A program made the position numbers and the translations under genes. This document shows positions 41,573 through 50,370 of a stretch of 64,000 bases of DNA, piece by piece. The notes under the pieces are model-generated. The model was given only the letters and a program-made list of their open reading frames with translations. It was not told the DNA's origin and made no database searches. This DNA comes from Candidatus Poribacteria bacterium (GTDB lineage Bacteria > Abyssobacteria > SURF-5). The DNA is taken from contig JACRIR010000209.1 of the NCBI GenBank assembly GCA_016215705.1, forward strand, positions 22,461-86,460, written 5' to 3'. Positions within the stretch are counted from its first letter, which is position 1. Each line of letters opens with the position of its first letter.

Positions 41573-41606
41573 AATTGGGGACACTATGCCGCATCATGTC
41601 CCAAAA
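41573..41606. repeat. GGGGACAC palindrome, degenerate copy 4
   Basis: TTGGGGACACTATGCCGCAT followed by CATGTCCC, with several arm mismatches, in the gap between the GT-C protein and a methyltransferase. Confidence 0.7.
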
Positions 41607-41660
41607 CAAGGATAGCCGTGTGTCTCGCAATAGACAAACCCGTGCATCGGGTTAGGGCTC

Positions 41661-42395
41661 CTAATGCTCTTTTGTCGCAAGCAAAAGCAACGAAAGCCCG
41701 AATGGCAAGTCACAGCGTCCCAGCAGCCAGCGCTCCATTCGCATCGCTCCCAACAGAAGCTGGTTCAGCAATCGCAGGTCTTCATGATATTTTATTCGAT
41801 AGTTTGCCGAAGCCTTCCTGAGTCTTCCGAAGGTGAGCCTCGCAAGCGCAACCGGCCCAAAAAGAAGAGTATTGAAATAGCTGACGCGTTTTACCCTGAA
41901 GCCCGCAGACTCTACTTTCCCGAGCAGTTCCTTCTTCGAGTATCGTCGCTTGTGGTGGAGTGCGGCGTCATGAGCGCTCCACAGACTCTCATACGCGGGA
42001 ACGCTCACGAGCAGATTTCCTTTAGGCGCTGCGACTCTGAACACTTCGCGGAGCACGGCATTATCGTCCTCACAATGCTCGAGCAAGTCGGCCGCAATCA
42101 GCAATCCGAATGCGCCCGACTTGAAGGGAAGCGCCCCTGCGTCGGCCCGGCAGAGTCTCGAAATGCCCGTGCCGCGGCAGTAAGCGAGCGCGCCCATGTT
42201 GCAGTCCATCCCGAAGATGCGTCCTGCCGCCGTGAATCGTTTCATCATGAGACCGGAGCCGCATCCGATGTCCAGGATCGGCCTGTCTTTCAACGAGTCG
42301 GTTTGTGCGCTGGAAAAGAGAATATCGCGTGTGCCGACAAACCACCAGTGATTCTCGCCCAGCCGGAACAACTGAGCGTACTCCCCAGGATTCAT
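41661..42395 (-). CDS. Class I SAM-dependent methyltransferase
   Basis: 244 residues: FRLGENHWWFVGTRDILF at the N terminus is the usual lead-in of this Methyltransf_11 subgroup, then ILDIGCGSGLMMKRF, GMDCNMGALAYCRG, ADAGALPFKSGAFGLLIAAD and LLEHCEDDNAVLREV. PAYESLWSAHDAALHHKRRY is a characteristic later block. The ATG overlaps the stop of the preceding methyltransferase gene (ATGA), so both are made together and may act in succession on the same glycan. The C terminus is hydrophobic and may touch the membrane. Confidence 0.87.
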   Translation of the reverse strand: MNPGEYAQLFRLGENHWWFVGTRDILFSSAQTDSLKDRPILDIGCGSGLMMKRFTAAGRIFGMDCNMGALAYCRGTGISRLCRADAGALPFKSGAFGLLIAADLLEHCEDDNAVLREVFRVAAPKGNLLVSVPAYESLWSAHDAALHHKRRYSKKELLGKVESAGFRVKRVSYFNTLLFGPVALARLTFGRLRKASANYRIKYHEDLRLLNQLLLGAMRMERWLLGRCDLPFGLSLLLLATKEH

Positions 42396-43291
42396 TCGAC
42401 CTGCTCCATTCTTATGCCGTACACTAGCATAATGTCGAAAGGATTGATATATACCACGCGGTCACCCAGCCCAAGCGAGCGGGTCAGCCACCCCGCGACT
42501 CTCTCCACCGTTGAGCTATACAGCCCTGCTCTCTTTATGAAGAAATCCACGTCTATATATTTCCCCACGTGTTCCAGGCGAACGGTCTCAAATCGGGACT
42601 TGGCGAGCAGGCGCTTCAATGTTCCGGGAGTGAAATAGTACAGGTGTTCCCCCTGTTTGATCCCCATCCAACTTGAACGCCACACTCGAGCAGGGACACT
42701 TGCGATGTTCGGAGTAGTAAGCGCGAGGAGCCCACCGGGCCTCAGAAGGCTGTGTGCCTTTTTGAACTCCTCTGCCGGATCAGGGCAATGCTCGATATAG
42801 TCCCACATGGTGACAACGTCAAAGCTCGCTGGCTCCATGTCGGCATTGGCCAACAAGCCGCAGAACACGTCCACACCAAGGTTCTTGCGCGCAAAGTCGC
42901 ATGCGAACTCCGATATCTCGACCCCCTGCGCGCGCCAGCCGAGCTCCCTTGCTACCTCGAGTGAGAAACCGGTTGCGCAACCGATGTCCAACAACCTTCC
43001 CTTGCGATGGGTCCATCCCTCGATTTCCTTGAGACGTCTGTGGAACGTTCTCGAAATCTTTTCGCGGTCGGCGATGTAATCATCATAGCCCACGGCCCCC
43101 GAATCAGCGCTCCGGAAGTATGACTCAGAGTAAAGCTGCCCCATCTCCTGCGAGTCGGGGATATTGTCTGCTCTCACGAGTCCGCATCCATCGCACTTGA
43201 GTAGCCCGAGATTGGGATACACGTATCGGGCTGAACCGGACCCGCAGAGGTTGCACGGTTGGAAGTCAATCACTTGACGGTGGGAGTTCAT
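42392..43291 (-). CDS. Zinc-ribbon class I SAM methyltransferase
   Basis: 299 residues from ATG 43291, which has GGAAGAAG upstream; an ATG six codons earlier is possible. The N-terminal ribbon CNLCGSG ... CDGCGLV is followed by a segment SEYFRS-like (YSESYFRSADSG) and the methyltransferase core LLDIGCATGFSLEVA, GVEISEFACDFARKNLG, DVVTMWDYIEHCPDP. The C-terminal third (from FTPGTLKRLLAKSRF) matches sugar C-methyl or O-methyltransferases in polysaccharide clusters. It overlaps the GT2 gene upstream by 26 bp and the next methyltransferase by 4 bp. Confidence 0.87.
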   Translation of the reverse strand: MNSHRQVIDFQPCNLCGSGSARYVYPNLGLLKCDGCGLVRADNIPDSQEMGQLYSESYFRSADSGAVGYDDYIADREKISRTFHRRLKEIEGWTHRKGRLLDIGCATGFSLEVARELGWRAQGVEISEFACDFARKNLGVDVFCGLLANADMEPASFDVVTMWDYIEHCPDPAEEFKKAHSLLRPGGLLALTTPNIASVPARVWRSSWMGIKQGEHLYYFTPGTLKRLLAKSRFETVRLEHVGKYIDVDFFIKRAGLYSSTVERVAGWLTRSLGLGDRVVYINPFDIMLVYGIRMEQVE

Positions 43292-44015
43292 AGCGCTTCT
43301 TCCAGTCATTGATGCGCACCCTTACGATCTCGCAGATCATCGGAAAAGTGTCTCGCAGGACGCTGACTCTTGTGAGAGGTGAGTTCTTCCAACTAACTGC
43401 GACCTCGCCAACGCGAAACCCGAACTTCCTGGCAAGGTAAAGAGCCTCCACGTCGAAACCAAAGCCGTTGGTGCGCGCAGCCGAAAAAATGGTTGTCGCT
43501 GACCCATTCTTGAAATACTTGAACCCGCATTGGGTGTCCAGAATGTCCGGTATCGCCAACAGGCGGACCAACCGGTTGAATACCTTGCCGCTCAATTCTC
43601 TGTACCAGGGACGCCAACCAATGATTGCCGATTCCGTCAGAGCCCTTGAGCCGACAACCACATCCAGCCCCCTTGAGGCATGCTCTTCGAGTGTCTCCAA
43701 CTCCGCTATCGGGGTGGCAAGGTCCGCATCAGACAAAAGTACGCTATCAGACCGCGCTTTCAGCATGCCAGCGCGGACGGCAAAACCCTTTCCCCGATTC
43801 GGATGATAGCTGACAAGTCTTACTCCACCATCTTTCTCCGCGTATGCGCCCACGGCGCTATCAGTTGAGTCCGTGCTTCCATCGCTCACAACAATTATCT
43901 CATAGTTTAATCTGCGCTCTTTGAGGTAAGCGGATATGGCTTCAATCGTGGGGCCGATGCGTCCAGCTTCATTGAAAGCGGGAATCACTACGGAGAGGTC
44001 CAGCTTGTGGGTCAT
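43266..44015 (-). CDS. GT2 polyprenyl-phosphate glucosyltransferase-like (ALG5-like)
   Basis: 249 residues from ATG 44015 (the extra 35 codons of the longer frame are not family-like). LSVVIPAFNEAGRIGPTIEA, VVSDGSTDSTDSAV, HPNRGKGFAVRAGMLKARSD, LLSDADLATPIAELETL and LDTQCGFKYFKNGSAT are the blocks of the dolichyl-phosphate glucose synthase subgroup. No membrane helix is evident, apart from a hydrophobic stretch after residue 150. It would load a sugar on polyprenyl phosphate for GT-C enzymes. It starts the minus-strand block ending at the GT-C protein 39775-41538, a natural user of its product. Confidence 0.88.
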   Translation of the reverse strand: MTHKLDLSVVIPAFNEAGRIGPTIEAISAYLKERRLNYEIIVVSDGSTDSTDSAVGAYAEKDGGVRLVSYHPNRGKGFAVRAGMLKARSDSVLLSDADLATPIAELETLEEHASRGLDVVVGSRALTESAIIGWRPWYRELSGKVFNRLVRLLAIPDILDTQCGFKYFKNGSATTIFSAARTNGFGFDVEALYLARKFGFRVGEVAVSWKNSPLTRVSVLRDTFPMICEIVRVRINDWKKRYELPPSSD

Positions 44016-44500
44016 GGAAAGAAAACTCGCGCCATTGCATCTCTTATCAATGTGATCCTCTTCTTTCGATTCTATGCAACAAACTGACATCATTATAATT
44101 GCGGCCTGAGATTGTGTCAAATAACGAGATTCTTAGCCTTCACTCCGCATCCATCATTCCTTGTCATTTCCCCGTTCCCTCTAATGTTGCTTCTTCTATT
44201 CTCCCTCTTTAGCCGACTTTCGACCTTCGACTTGTCTAATTCCCTTTCGTCCTGCTCCTTCTCATTCATCATTCATCATTGCATGTCGCCCCCCTTCGCC
44301 TTTTCCCCCTCAGCTTTCGCCTCTTACCCCGTCACTTTATATTTGACATATTTAAAGTCGTATGTTATACTTATGCCGATTTGGACATTAGGCCGCTCGC
44401 CTGCTAAAATGCGTGATTACGCAATATAATATGGCCAAAATAAAAATTGTATGGGGGCACGGCGCTTTTGCGGTTGGGATAACGAAAGGAGTTCGGTCTC
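44016..44500. other. 485-bp spacer: pyrimidine-rich filler and HU promoter region
   Basis: From 44128 to 44340 the plus strand is almost all C/T with CTTTCG, CTCCTT and TCATTCATCATTCATCAT runs; no gene is present. The last 160 bp contain the near-consensus promoter at 44343-44371, a second TATAAT (44425-44430) and the HU leader. Confidence 0.6.
44343..44371 (+). promoter_or_regulatory. Near-consensus sigma70 promoter of the HU gene
   Basis: TTGACA (44343-44348), exactly 17 bp, then TATACT (44366-44371). The best promoter match noticed in the window, in keeping with high expression of a nucleoid protein. Confidence 0.7.
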
Positions 44501-44800
44501 ATGACGAAAAGGGAGTTGGTAATTGAGGTCGCCAGGAAGCTCGGCTTCACCCAGAACGACGTAGGACGGGTGGTCCAAGAGGCCTTCGATGTAATTACCG
44601 AATCGCTTGCCCAGGGTAAACGCCTTGAAATCAGAAACTTCGGAGTATTCGAAGTTAAGACCCGCGACGCCCGTATTGGCCGTAATCCGAGAACAGGCGA
44701 AGAAGTGCCTATCCCGGAAAAGCGCGTTGCCACATTTAAGCCGGGCAAACTCATCAAAGAGAAAGTGGAGAATTCCCGCCCAGAACCGGCTGCGCAGTAG
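44501..44800 (+). CDS. HU/IHF-family nucleoid DNA-binding protein
   Basis: A 99-residue protein with the complete HU/IHF fold. The N-terminal helices contain TKRELVIEVARKLGFTQNDV, then LEIRNFGVFEVKTRDARI leading to the DNA-intercalating arm GRNPRTGEEVPIPEKRV, and the final helix FKPGKLIKEKV. The Pro in the arm tip (NPRTG) bends DNA. A nine-residue tail ENSRPEPAAQ follows the fold. GAAAGGAG precedes ATG 44501. It stands alone behind a strong promoter, 48 bp before thiE. HU and IHF subunits cannot be separated by eye; a homodimeric HU is the simpler reading. Confidence 0.95.
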   Translation: MTKRELVIEVARKLGFTQNDVGRVVQEAFDVITESLAQGKRLEIRNFGVFEVKTRDARIGRNPRTGEEVPIPEKRVATFKPGKLIKEKVENSRPEPAAQ

Positions 44801-44848
44801 CACAAAGAGTCCCGCTTTGAACAGTAAGGCATTACAGCAGGATTATAC

Positions 44849-45520
44849 GTGTGTCCCGTTTCCAATACCCAAAACTCTTTCCCCTCACTTGAGTTATATG
44901 TAATAATCGATGAATGCCTTCTCTCGACGACTCGTGTCGAAGACGCTCTCGAAAAAGCGCTGATGGGGGGAGCTGACGCAATCCAATTCCGCGCAAAACG
45001 GCTTTCCAAGCGCGGCTACTATGAAATGGCGGTCAGACTTCTATCTCATGCTCGACACATGAGCAAACCGTTCTTCGTCAATGACCATCTCGATGTGGCG
45101 CTTGCCATTGGGGCTGATGGTGTGCATCTTGGACAGGATGACTTCCCGTGTCACGCCGCGCGACGATTGACGCCGAAAGGAATGATGATCGGCGTGTCCT
45201 CTCACTGTGTCGAACAAGCGATTAGGGCTGCTGCTGACGGCGCCAACTACATTGCAGTTGGCCCTGTTTTCCCGACGACTACCAAGGATAAGCCCGAGCC
45301 TGTCGTGGGACTTGGAATGATTTCCAAGGTCAAGGCTCGCATAGGCGCTGTCCCCCTAGTCGCCATCGGGGGAATCAACAGAGACAACGTCTCGGAAGTG
45401 GTTCGGTCAGGAGCCGACGGCGTCGCTGTCGCCTCGGCTGTGGCGCTGGCGTATGATCCCGTCGCCGTGGCAATGGAACTAAAACACAGAATCCGTCTCG
45501 AACGAGAACGAGTCTGCTAG
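44849..45520 (+). CDS. thiE: Thiamine-phosphate synthase
   Basis: 223 residues of TIM-barrel ThiE, joining hydroxymethylpyrimidine diphosphate and thiazole phosphate to thiamine phosphate. Family motifs are complete: LYVIIDECLL, DAIQFRAKRLSKR, FVNDHLDVALAIGADGVHLG, QDDFPCHAARRL, IGVSSHCVEQA, the phosphate loop YIAVGPVFPTTTKDK and VAIGGINRDNV. The start is GTG 44849 with no strong ribosome site. No other thiamine gene is nearby and no TPP riboswitch was recognised upstream. The usual QxR motif reads QFRAK, consistent with the family. Secure. Confidence 0.95.
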   Translation: MCPVSNTQNSFPSLELYVIIDECLLSTTRVEDALEKALMGGADAIQFRAKRLSKRGYYEMAVRLLSHARHMSKPFFVNDHLDVALAIGADGVHLGQDDFPCHAARRLTPKGMMIGVSSHCVEQAIRAAADGANYIAVGPVFPTTTKDKPEPVVGLGMISKVKARIGAVPLVAIGGINRDNVSEVVRSGADGVAVASAVALAYDPVAVAMELKHRIRLERERVC

Positions 45521-45709
45521 AATAGTCACATCTCGAAGCCTTCTTTTGCAGAACCGCCAGGAGCCTGGCAGCCGCTTTGTGGGTTGGTTGGGAAAGAAAG
45601 GTGAAGTCGGAAACCGGAAGTAAGTCTGTTTTCTTCTTTCCGGAGTTTCCCCTTCTCCTTGTTCCTTTCGTCTTTCGCCTATTCCTCAAAGGAGGGGAGA
45701 TACCTGTCT

Positions 45710-46843
45710 ATGCCTTTGCCATGCAAAACTCTCACGCCTCTCATTGTTGCTTGCGCCTTATTCATAAGTGCGTGCGGCCGTAGTCCCGGGGCAGGAGAAC
45801 TCGAGTTCAAAACGACAAAAGTGACACGGGGCGATATTGAACATCGTGTCATTGCAACGGGAAAGATCAAGCCCCTGTCGAAAGTGGAAATAAGATCGAA
45901 GGTCGACGGCATCATCAAGACGATCGCCGTTGATGAAGGCGACCACGTATCGAAAGGACAAATCATCCTCGAGCTTGACAAGGATATTCTCTCCTCAAGA
46001 GTCAAGGAGGCGCAAAGTTCTCTCGAAAGAGCCCAAGCAAGATATGAGCAGGCCCGGATCGAAGCCTCCACAAGTGAAATGGACTCCGTTCAGAAGAGAT
46101 ACGATCGCCTGAAGAGGCTTTTTGAACAGGGTCTCGTGCCGGAACAGCAACTGGAAGATGCCGAAACCGCTCTTACGATTGCGACAGAGACCCATAAGGC
46201 AAGACGGACAGCTATCTCGATGGCGAAGGCGGAATTGTCCGCGGTCACGGCGGCGCTCGAGCGCGCGGAAAACGAACTGAGTTATGCGACAATCGTTTCG
46301 CCGGTCGATGGCATAGTTCTGAGTCGCGACGTAGACGTGGGAGGAGCCGTTGCATCGGTAGTTTCGACCATGGGCACGTTGCTCATGACCCTTGGCGATG
46401 TCCGGGAAATGCATCTAGTTGGAGACGTTGATGAAAGCGACGTCGGCCTGGTTCGCGAGGGAATGCCGGCGCGGATTACCGTCGAATCATACCCCGGCAA
46501 GAAGTTTCAAGGCACTGTCAAGACGATATCGCCTCTCGGCGTCGAAAAAGACAAAATCATGAACTTCGAGGTCGAAGTAACCATCGAGGCGAATGACGTG
46601 CCGCTCAGGTCTAACATGACCGCAGATGCCGAGATTATCATTGAAGAACATAAGAATGTGCTGTTACTGCCGCAGAATGCCATCCGCTACAAGCGGGAAC
46701 AAAGCTTTGTGGAAGTGCCCGACTCCAAAGCGGATACCCACAAGCGCGCTGTGGATGTTGCGCTCGGGATTACCGGTACAAACTTCAGCGAAGTGCTCTC
46801 GGGCCTGAAAGAGGGCGATGAGGTCATCGTATCGGGCCAATGA
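45710..46843 (+). CDS. MacA-like periplasmic adaptor lipoprotein (HlyD/RND-MFP family)
   Basis: 377 residues from ATG 45710; the frame extends 17 codons further up into spacer sequence. A signal peptide ends at LFISAC (Cys22), indicating a lipoprotein rather than a single-helix anchor. The barrel-sandwich half-motif [20 protein letters not shown] and [11 protein letters not shown] is followed by a long coiled-coil hairpin (about residues 85-195) and the second half [19 protein letters not shown]. The C-terminal beta-barrel includes [11 protein letters not shown]-like [11 protein letters not shown]. Its stop overlaps the ATPase start (ATGA). It would link the inner-membrane permease to the outer membrane. 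No TolC gene is in the window. Confidence 0.9.
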   Translation: MPLPCKTLTPLIVACALFISACGRSPGAGELEFKTTKVTRGDIEHRVIATGKIKPLSKVEIRSKVDGIIKTIAVDEGDHVSKGQIILELDKDILSSRVKEAQSSLERAQARYEQARIEASTSEMDSVQKRYDRLKRLFEQGLVPEQQLEDAETALTIATETHKARRTAISMAKAELSAVTAALERAENELSYATIVSPVDGIVLSRDVDVGGAVASVVSTMGTLLMTLGDVREMHLVGDVDESDVGLVREGMPARITVESYPGKKFQGTVKTISPLGVEKDKIMNFEVEVTIEANDVPLRSNMTADAEIIIEEHKNVLLLPQNAIRYKREQSFVEVPDSKADTHKRAVDVALGITGTNFSEVLSGLKEGDEVIVSGQ

Positions 46844-47529
46844 ACAACTCTCTGATTTCACTCAAGAACATTACAAAAGTCTATAACTCCTCCGAGGTGG
46901 AGGTGCACGCCTTGCGCGGTGTTTCCATCGACATTCAAAAGGGTGAATTCGTTTCCATCATAGGGCCGTCCGGCTCCGGCAAGACTACTTTGATGGATAT
47001 CATTGGCTGCCTGTCTCGACCCACTTCCGGAGAATACTATCTCGATGGCAACAATGTCAGCAATCTCGACGACGACACTCTCGCCGAGTTGCGCAACAAG
47101 AAGATAGGATTCGTCTTTCAAACGTTCAACTTGTTGCCGCGACTGACTGCCCTTCAAAACGTCGAGCTTCCCCTCATCTACGGTGGCGTTACTTCAAAGG
47201 AACGAGTCCGGCGGGCCAGAGAACTTCTGGAGTCCGTTGGTCTCGCGGATCGTATTCACCACAAGCCCAGCGCCCTCTCCGGCGGCCAAATACAGCGTGT
47301 GGCCGTGGCGCGGGCGCTCGTCAACCGGCCCTCTCTCATCTTGGCCGACGAGCCCACCGGCAACCTTGACAGTAAGTCCGAAGCTGAAGTGACAGCAATA
47401 CTCAGAGAACTTCACGAAAAGGGAAACACTATTGTCATTGTAACCCATAACCCGGCCGTGGCCGAGCAGGCAAAAAGGATTGTCTCCGTCAAGGACGGCC
47501 AGATTATCTCGGACACGCCAAAACAATAA
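46840..47529 (+). CDS. MacB/LolD-type ABC transporter ATPase
   Basis: 229 residues, single nucleotide-binding domain: Walker [10 protein letters not shown] near residue 40, Q-loop [20 protein letters not shown], signature [15 protein letters not shown], Walker [14 protein letters not shown] and switch His in [12 protein letters not shown]. This is the LolD/MacB/FtsE subgroup, whose ATPases drive mechanotransmission through FtsX-type permeases. It is coupled to the MacA-like adaptor upstream and 149 bp before the first permease. Substrates of such tripartite pumps are peptides, lipids or lipoproteins. Confidence 0.93.
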   Translation: MNNSLISLKNITKVYNSSEVEVHALRGVSIDIQKGEFVSIIGPSGSGKTTLMDIIGCLSRPTSGEYYLDGNNVSNLDDDTLAELRNKKIGFVFQTFNLLPRLTALQNVELPLIYGGVTSKERVRRARELLESVGLADRIHHKPSALSGGQIQRVAVARALVNRPSLILADEPTGNLDSKSEAEVTAILRELHEKGNTIVIVTHNPAVAEQAKRIVSVKDGQIISDTPKQ

Positions 47530-47540
47530 CCGACATGGGC

Positions 47541-47640
47541 CTAACCTGAAACCCGAAACTTGAAACCTGAAACGGCCGGCCGGAACCCGAAATCCCGGAC
47601 ATTCAACGCAACACGCAATACGTAATACGCAACACGAAAG
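47541..47640. repeat. Degenerate AACCTGAAACC / ACGCAATACG tandem repeat
   Basis: Within the gap between ATPase and first permease: units such as AACCTGAAACCCGAAACTTG (47544-47563) and then ACGCAATACGTAATACGC (47612-47629). Low-complexity filler that recurs in kind elsewhere in the window. Confidence 0.6.
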
Positions 47641-47678
47641 CATGTTTTTTTGCAGAGCGGATCAGGTGCGTCTCTAAT

Positions 47679-48917
47679 ATGAATCTCCACAACATCATTG
47701 CTCAGGCATTTCAGAGTCTCGCCACAAACAGGTTGCGCTCTGCGCTCACCATGCTGGGAGTCATATGGGGTACCGCCTCGGTCGTCTTCTTGTTGGGATG
47801 GGGTAAAGGCTTCATCAACGTGATGGAAACCGAGACGCGCGCAGGCGGTGACGGTTACGTTGTGTTCTGGGCGAAACGGGCTCGTTCTGAGACCGCCGGG
47901 CGAAAGGGGGCGCGCCAACTTACCTTCGAACTGAAGGAAATTGATGTCGTTCGCAATCATTGCCCTTCAGTGAGATATGTTACTCCAACCAGGAGAGTGT
48001 TCGGTCTCACGAAGTATGAGAATAGGCTGAAAAGCGGACAAATCTGTGGTGTCAACGCGGACGCATTTAATATTTACAACCTGAGTGTCGAGGAGGGCCG
48101 TTTCCTTCAGCCCGACGACGTAAAATATCAAAGAAGAGTCATTGTCCTTGGCGCTGATCTGAAAGAGGCTCTGTTCCCTCCAGGTCTCTCGGCGATAGGG
48201 CGTACAGTCAACATCATGGGCATCTCCCTCGAGGTAATCGGGACATTGAAGAAAAAAGGAGACGTATTGATCATGATGTACGGACCCGATGATGAAAAGG
48301 CTTATGTGCCGATCACTTCCATGCTGCAATATGTTGCCGGCGCCAGAGACATAGGCCAGATTGATTTCCAGCCGAAAGACCCTTCTGCGAGCAAGGCATG
48401 CATCCGGGAGGTCAAAACAGCGCTCGCAAAAGAACTCAACTTCTCGCCCGATGACGACGAAGCGCTTGAAATATTCGACGTCACAGGCTTGATTAGCTCT
48501 TTGGACACAATGTCGCTCATTCTGGCTGTGTTTGTGACTATGGTCGGCGTGATTACTTTGTTCGTCGGCGCGGTAGGCGTCATGAATATCATGCTCATTA
48601 GTGTCACTGAAAGAACCCGCGAGATCGGGATATGCAAGGCCATCGGCGCAAAACGAAAGCATATCCTGACGCAGTTTCTGGCGGAAGCTATGACGATAAC
48701 AGTTGCCAGCGGCATTATCGGAATCTTGTTGGGATGCGCGGTCAGCCTCATATTCGCCGCTGTCCCACGGCCCAAGATTCTCGCGGCGCCGGAAATCTCG
48801 TTTCTTACGCTATTCATCAGTTTCATTGTAATGGTTTTTGTCGGATTGTTCGCGGGCGTTGTGCCCGCGCTCCGCGCTGCGAACATGGAGCCAGTCGAAT
48901 CGTTGCGATACGAATGA
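47679..48917 (+). CDS. FtsX/MacB-type ABC permease
   Basis: 412 residues. Helix 1 follows the family N terminus AFQSLATNRLRSALTMLGVIWGTASVVFLL. Then comes a periplasmic MacB_PCD domain (about 45-270), and three C-terminal helices of the FtsX domain with GAVGVMNIMLISVTERTREI and GICKAIGAKRKHILTQFLAEA. It ends with GVVPALRAANMEPVESLRYE, the classic tail. It pairs with the ATPase upstream and with a second, related permease 82 bp downstream, suggesting a heterodimeric transporter. Confidence 0.92.
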   Translation: MNLHNIIAQAFQSLATNRLRSALTMLGVIWGTASVVFLLGWGKGFINVMETETRAGGDGYVVFWAKRARSETAGRKGARQLTFELKEIDVVRNHCPSVRYVTPTRRVFGLTKYENRLKSGQICGVNADAFNIYNLSVEEGRFLQPDDVKYQRRVIVLGADLKEALFPPGLSAIGRTVNIMGISLEVIGTLKKKGDVLIMMYGPDDEKAYVPITSMLQYVAGARDIGQIDFQPKDPSASKACIREVKTALAKELNFSPDDDEALEIFDVTGLISSLDTMSLILAVFVTMVGVITLFVGAVGVMNIMLISVTERTREIGICKAIGAKRKHILTQFLAEAMTITVASGIIGILLGCAVSLIFAAVPRPKILAAPEISFLTLFISFIVMVFVGLFAGVVPALRAANMEPVESLRYE

Positions 48918-48934
48918 ACATTTTCCTGAATATG

Positions 48935-48986
48935 TTCGTAGGCGCGAAATTCATTGCGCCCTTGTAGGTGCGAATTTATTCGCACA
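48935..48986. repeat. GTAGG(C)GCG palindrome pair
   Basis: GTAGGCGCGAAATTCATTGC running into GCGCC, and then TAGGTGCGAATTTATTCGCA, two short palindromes of the family also found at 19794-19862 and 35934-35961. They fill most of the gap between the permease genes. Confidence 0.7.
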
Positions 48987-48999
48987 ATTGAATTGATGT

Positions 49000-50241
49000 A
49001 TGTTCCTTCTTGAATCCATAAACCAGGCATGGCAGCTACTCAGGGCCCACAAGGTCCGAACCGGACTGACTATGTTCGGAATCATATGGGGAATCGCCTC
49101 AATGATCATCCTTGTCGGCATGGGGAGATCGTCGCAGAGACTCTTCTACCACGAATTCCAAAAGATAGGCCAGAAAATGATCGTTGTCTGGGCCGGTCAA
49201 TCCAGCAGCGGCCTCAGCGGGATCAAAGGAGGACGACCGATACGATTCACGATCGACGATGTCAAGGCCATCAAAGAACACTGTCCCAGCGTGGAAGTAG
49301 TTAGTCCTCAGGTCGGGATCGGATATCTGGATGCCAAACTCGGCAACGAATCCGTGCCTTCTGATGTCTTTGGGGTCGACGATAACTCGCAAACCATTCG
49401 AAGTATGGATATCGCTCATGGAAGGTTTATCGGTCAGGATGACGTAGAACTTGGCCGTCGAGTCTGCGTATTGGGCGCGAAGATCAAGAAAAAGCTTTTC
49501 GGTGACCAGCCGGCAGTAGGGGAATCCATCCGATTAGCCGGATTGAGCTTTAGCGTGGTCGGCGTGATGGCGGAAAAAGGGGATCAGTTAAGTCGCGCCA
49601 GCGCCAGTCTCGATGACGAACAAGTGTCGATTCCCTACACCACTGCCCAAAAACTGTTCACGGGATCGAAGTATTTCTACATGATATATTTCCAGCCATA
49701 TTCGTTGACGCAAGACAAAGCAGCCCGTGAAGAGGTTCGTCAAACACTCAGCTTTCGGCACGGGTTTACTCTCGATGACAAGGATGCCGTCCATATGTTC
49801 GGAACGGCGGATATGATTGAGAGAGTTTATGGTGTCACCGTTGGAATGCAAATTTTTCTCGGCGCTGCCAGCGTCGTTACCCTTTTGATCGGTGGAATCG
49901 GCGTCATGAACATCATGTTTGTCTCTATCAACGAACGCATCAGAGAGATCGGCATCATCAAGGCGGTTGGCGCCAAGAAACGGCAGGTCTTTTTGCAGTT
50001 CCTCGTCGAGTCGGTGTTCGTCACCTTTATCGCCGGCTCCATAGGCGTCCTCATTGGATGCTCGATTTGCTTCATTCTTGGCATGTTCAAGCTGCCACGC
50101 CTCGTCGCCGCGCCGGAAATTGATCCGCTTGTAATGGCAATCTCGTTTCTTACGATGACTCTCGTAGGAATCATGTCAGGCATTCTTCCCGCGCTGAGAG
50201 CCTCCCGAATGCAAATCGTCGAGGCCCTCCGGTTTTATTAA
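49000..50241 (+). CDS. FtsX/MacB-type ABC permease
   Basis: 413 residues with the same plan as the preceding gene: AWQLLRAHKVRTGLTMFGIIWGIASMIILV at the N terminus, a periplasmic MacB_PCD domain, then GGIGVMNIMFVSINERIREI, GIIKAVGAKKRQVFLQFLVES and the tail GILPALRASRMQIVEALRFY. The two proteins are clearly diverged duplicates. Having two separate half-permeases instead of one homodimeric MacB implies a heteromeric channel, as in LolCE. The gene ends 130 bp before the AsmA-like gene. Confidence 0.92.
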   Translation: MFLLESINQAWQLLRAHKVRTGLTMFGIIWGIASMIILVGMGRSSQRLFYHEFQKIGQKMIVVWAGQSSSGLSGIKGGRPIRFTIDDVKAIKEHCPSVEVVSPQVGIGYLDAKLGNESVPSDVFGVDDNSQTIRSMDIAHGRFIGQDDVELGRRVCVLGAKIKKKLFGDQPAVGESIRLAGLSFSVVGVMAEKGDQLSRASASLDDEQVSIPYTTAQKLFTGSKYFYMIYFQPYSLTQDKAAREEVRQTLSFRHGFTLDDKDAVHMFGTADMIERVYGVTVGMQIFLGAASVVTLLIGGIGVMNIMFVSINERIREIGIIKAVGAKKRQVFLQFLVESVFVTFIAGSIGVLIGCSICFILGMFKLPRLVAAPEIDPLVMAISFLTMTLVGIMSGILPALRASRMQIVEALRFY

Positions 50242-50276
50242 TGTTCACCGATTCGCGCGCAAGCAATGTCCGAAAC

Positions 50277-50306
50277 GTCATTCTGAGCCAAACGAAGAAT
50301 CTCCTG
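50277..50306. repeat. Half copy of the GIY-YIG flanking repeat
   Basis: ACGTCATTCTGAGCCAAACG followed by AAGAATCTCC: one arm only of the ATTCTGAG family, without the inverse partner, 65 bp before the AsmA-like start. Confidence 0.75.
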
Positions 50307-50370
50307 TTTCGGGCACGGAGAATTCTAAGATGATGCTATTCGTGGTCTCCAACATCGGCCATACTGCACT

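Noticed and set aside
44404-45009. Minus-strand open frame of about 200 codons across HU and thiE
   Set aside because: It runs opposite to two well-supported genes and resembles nothing.
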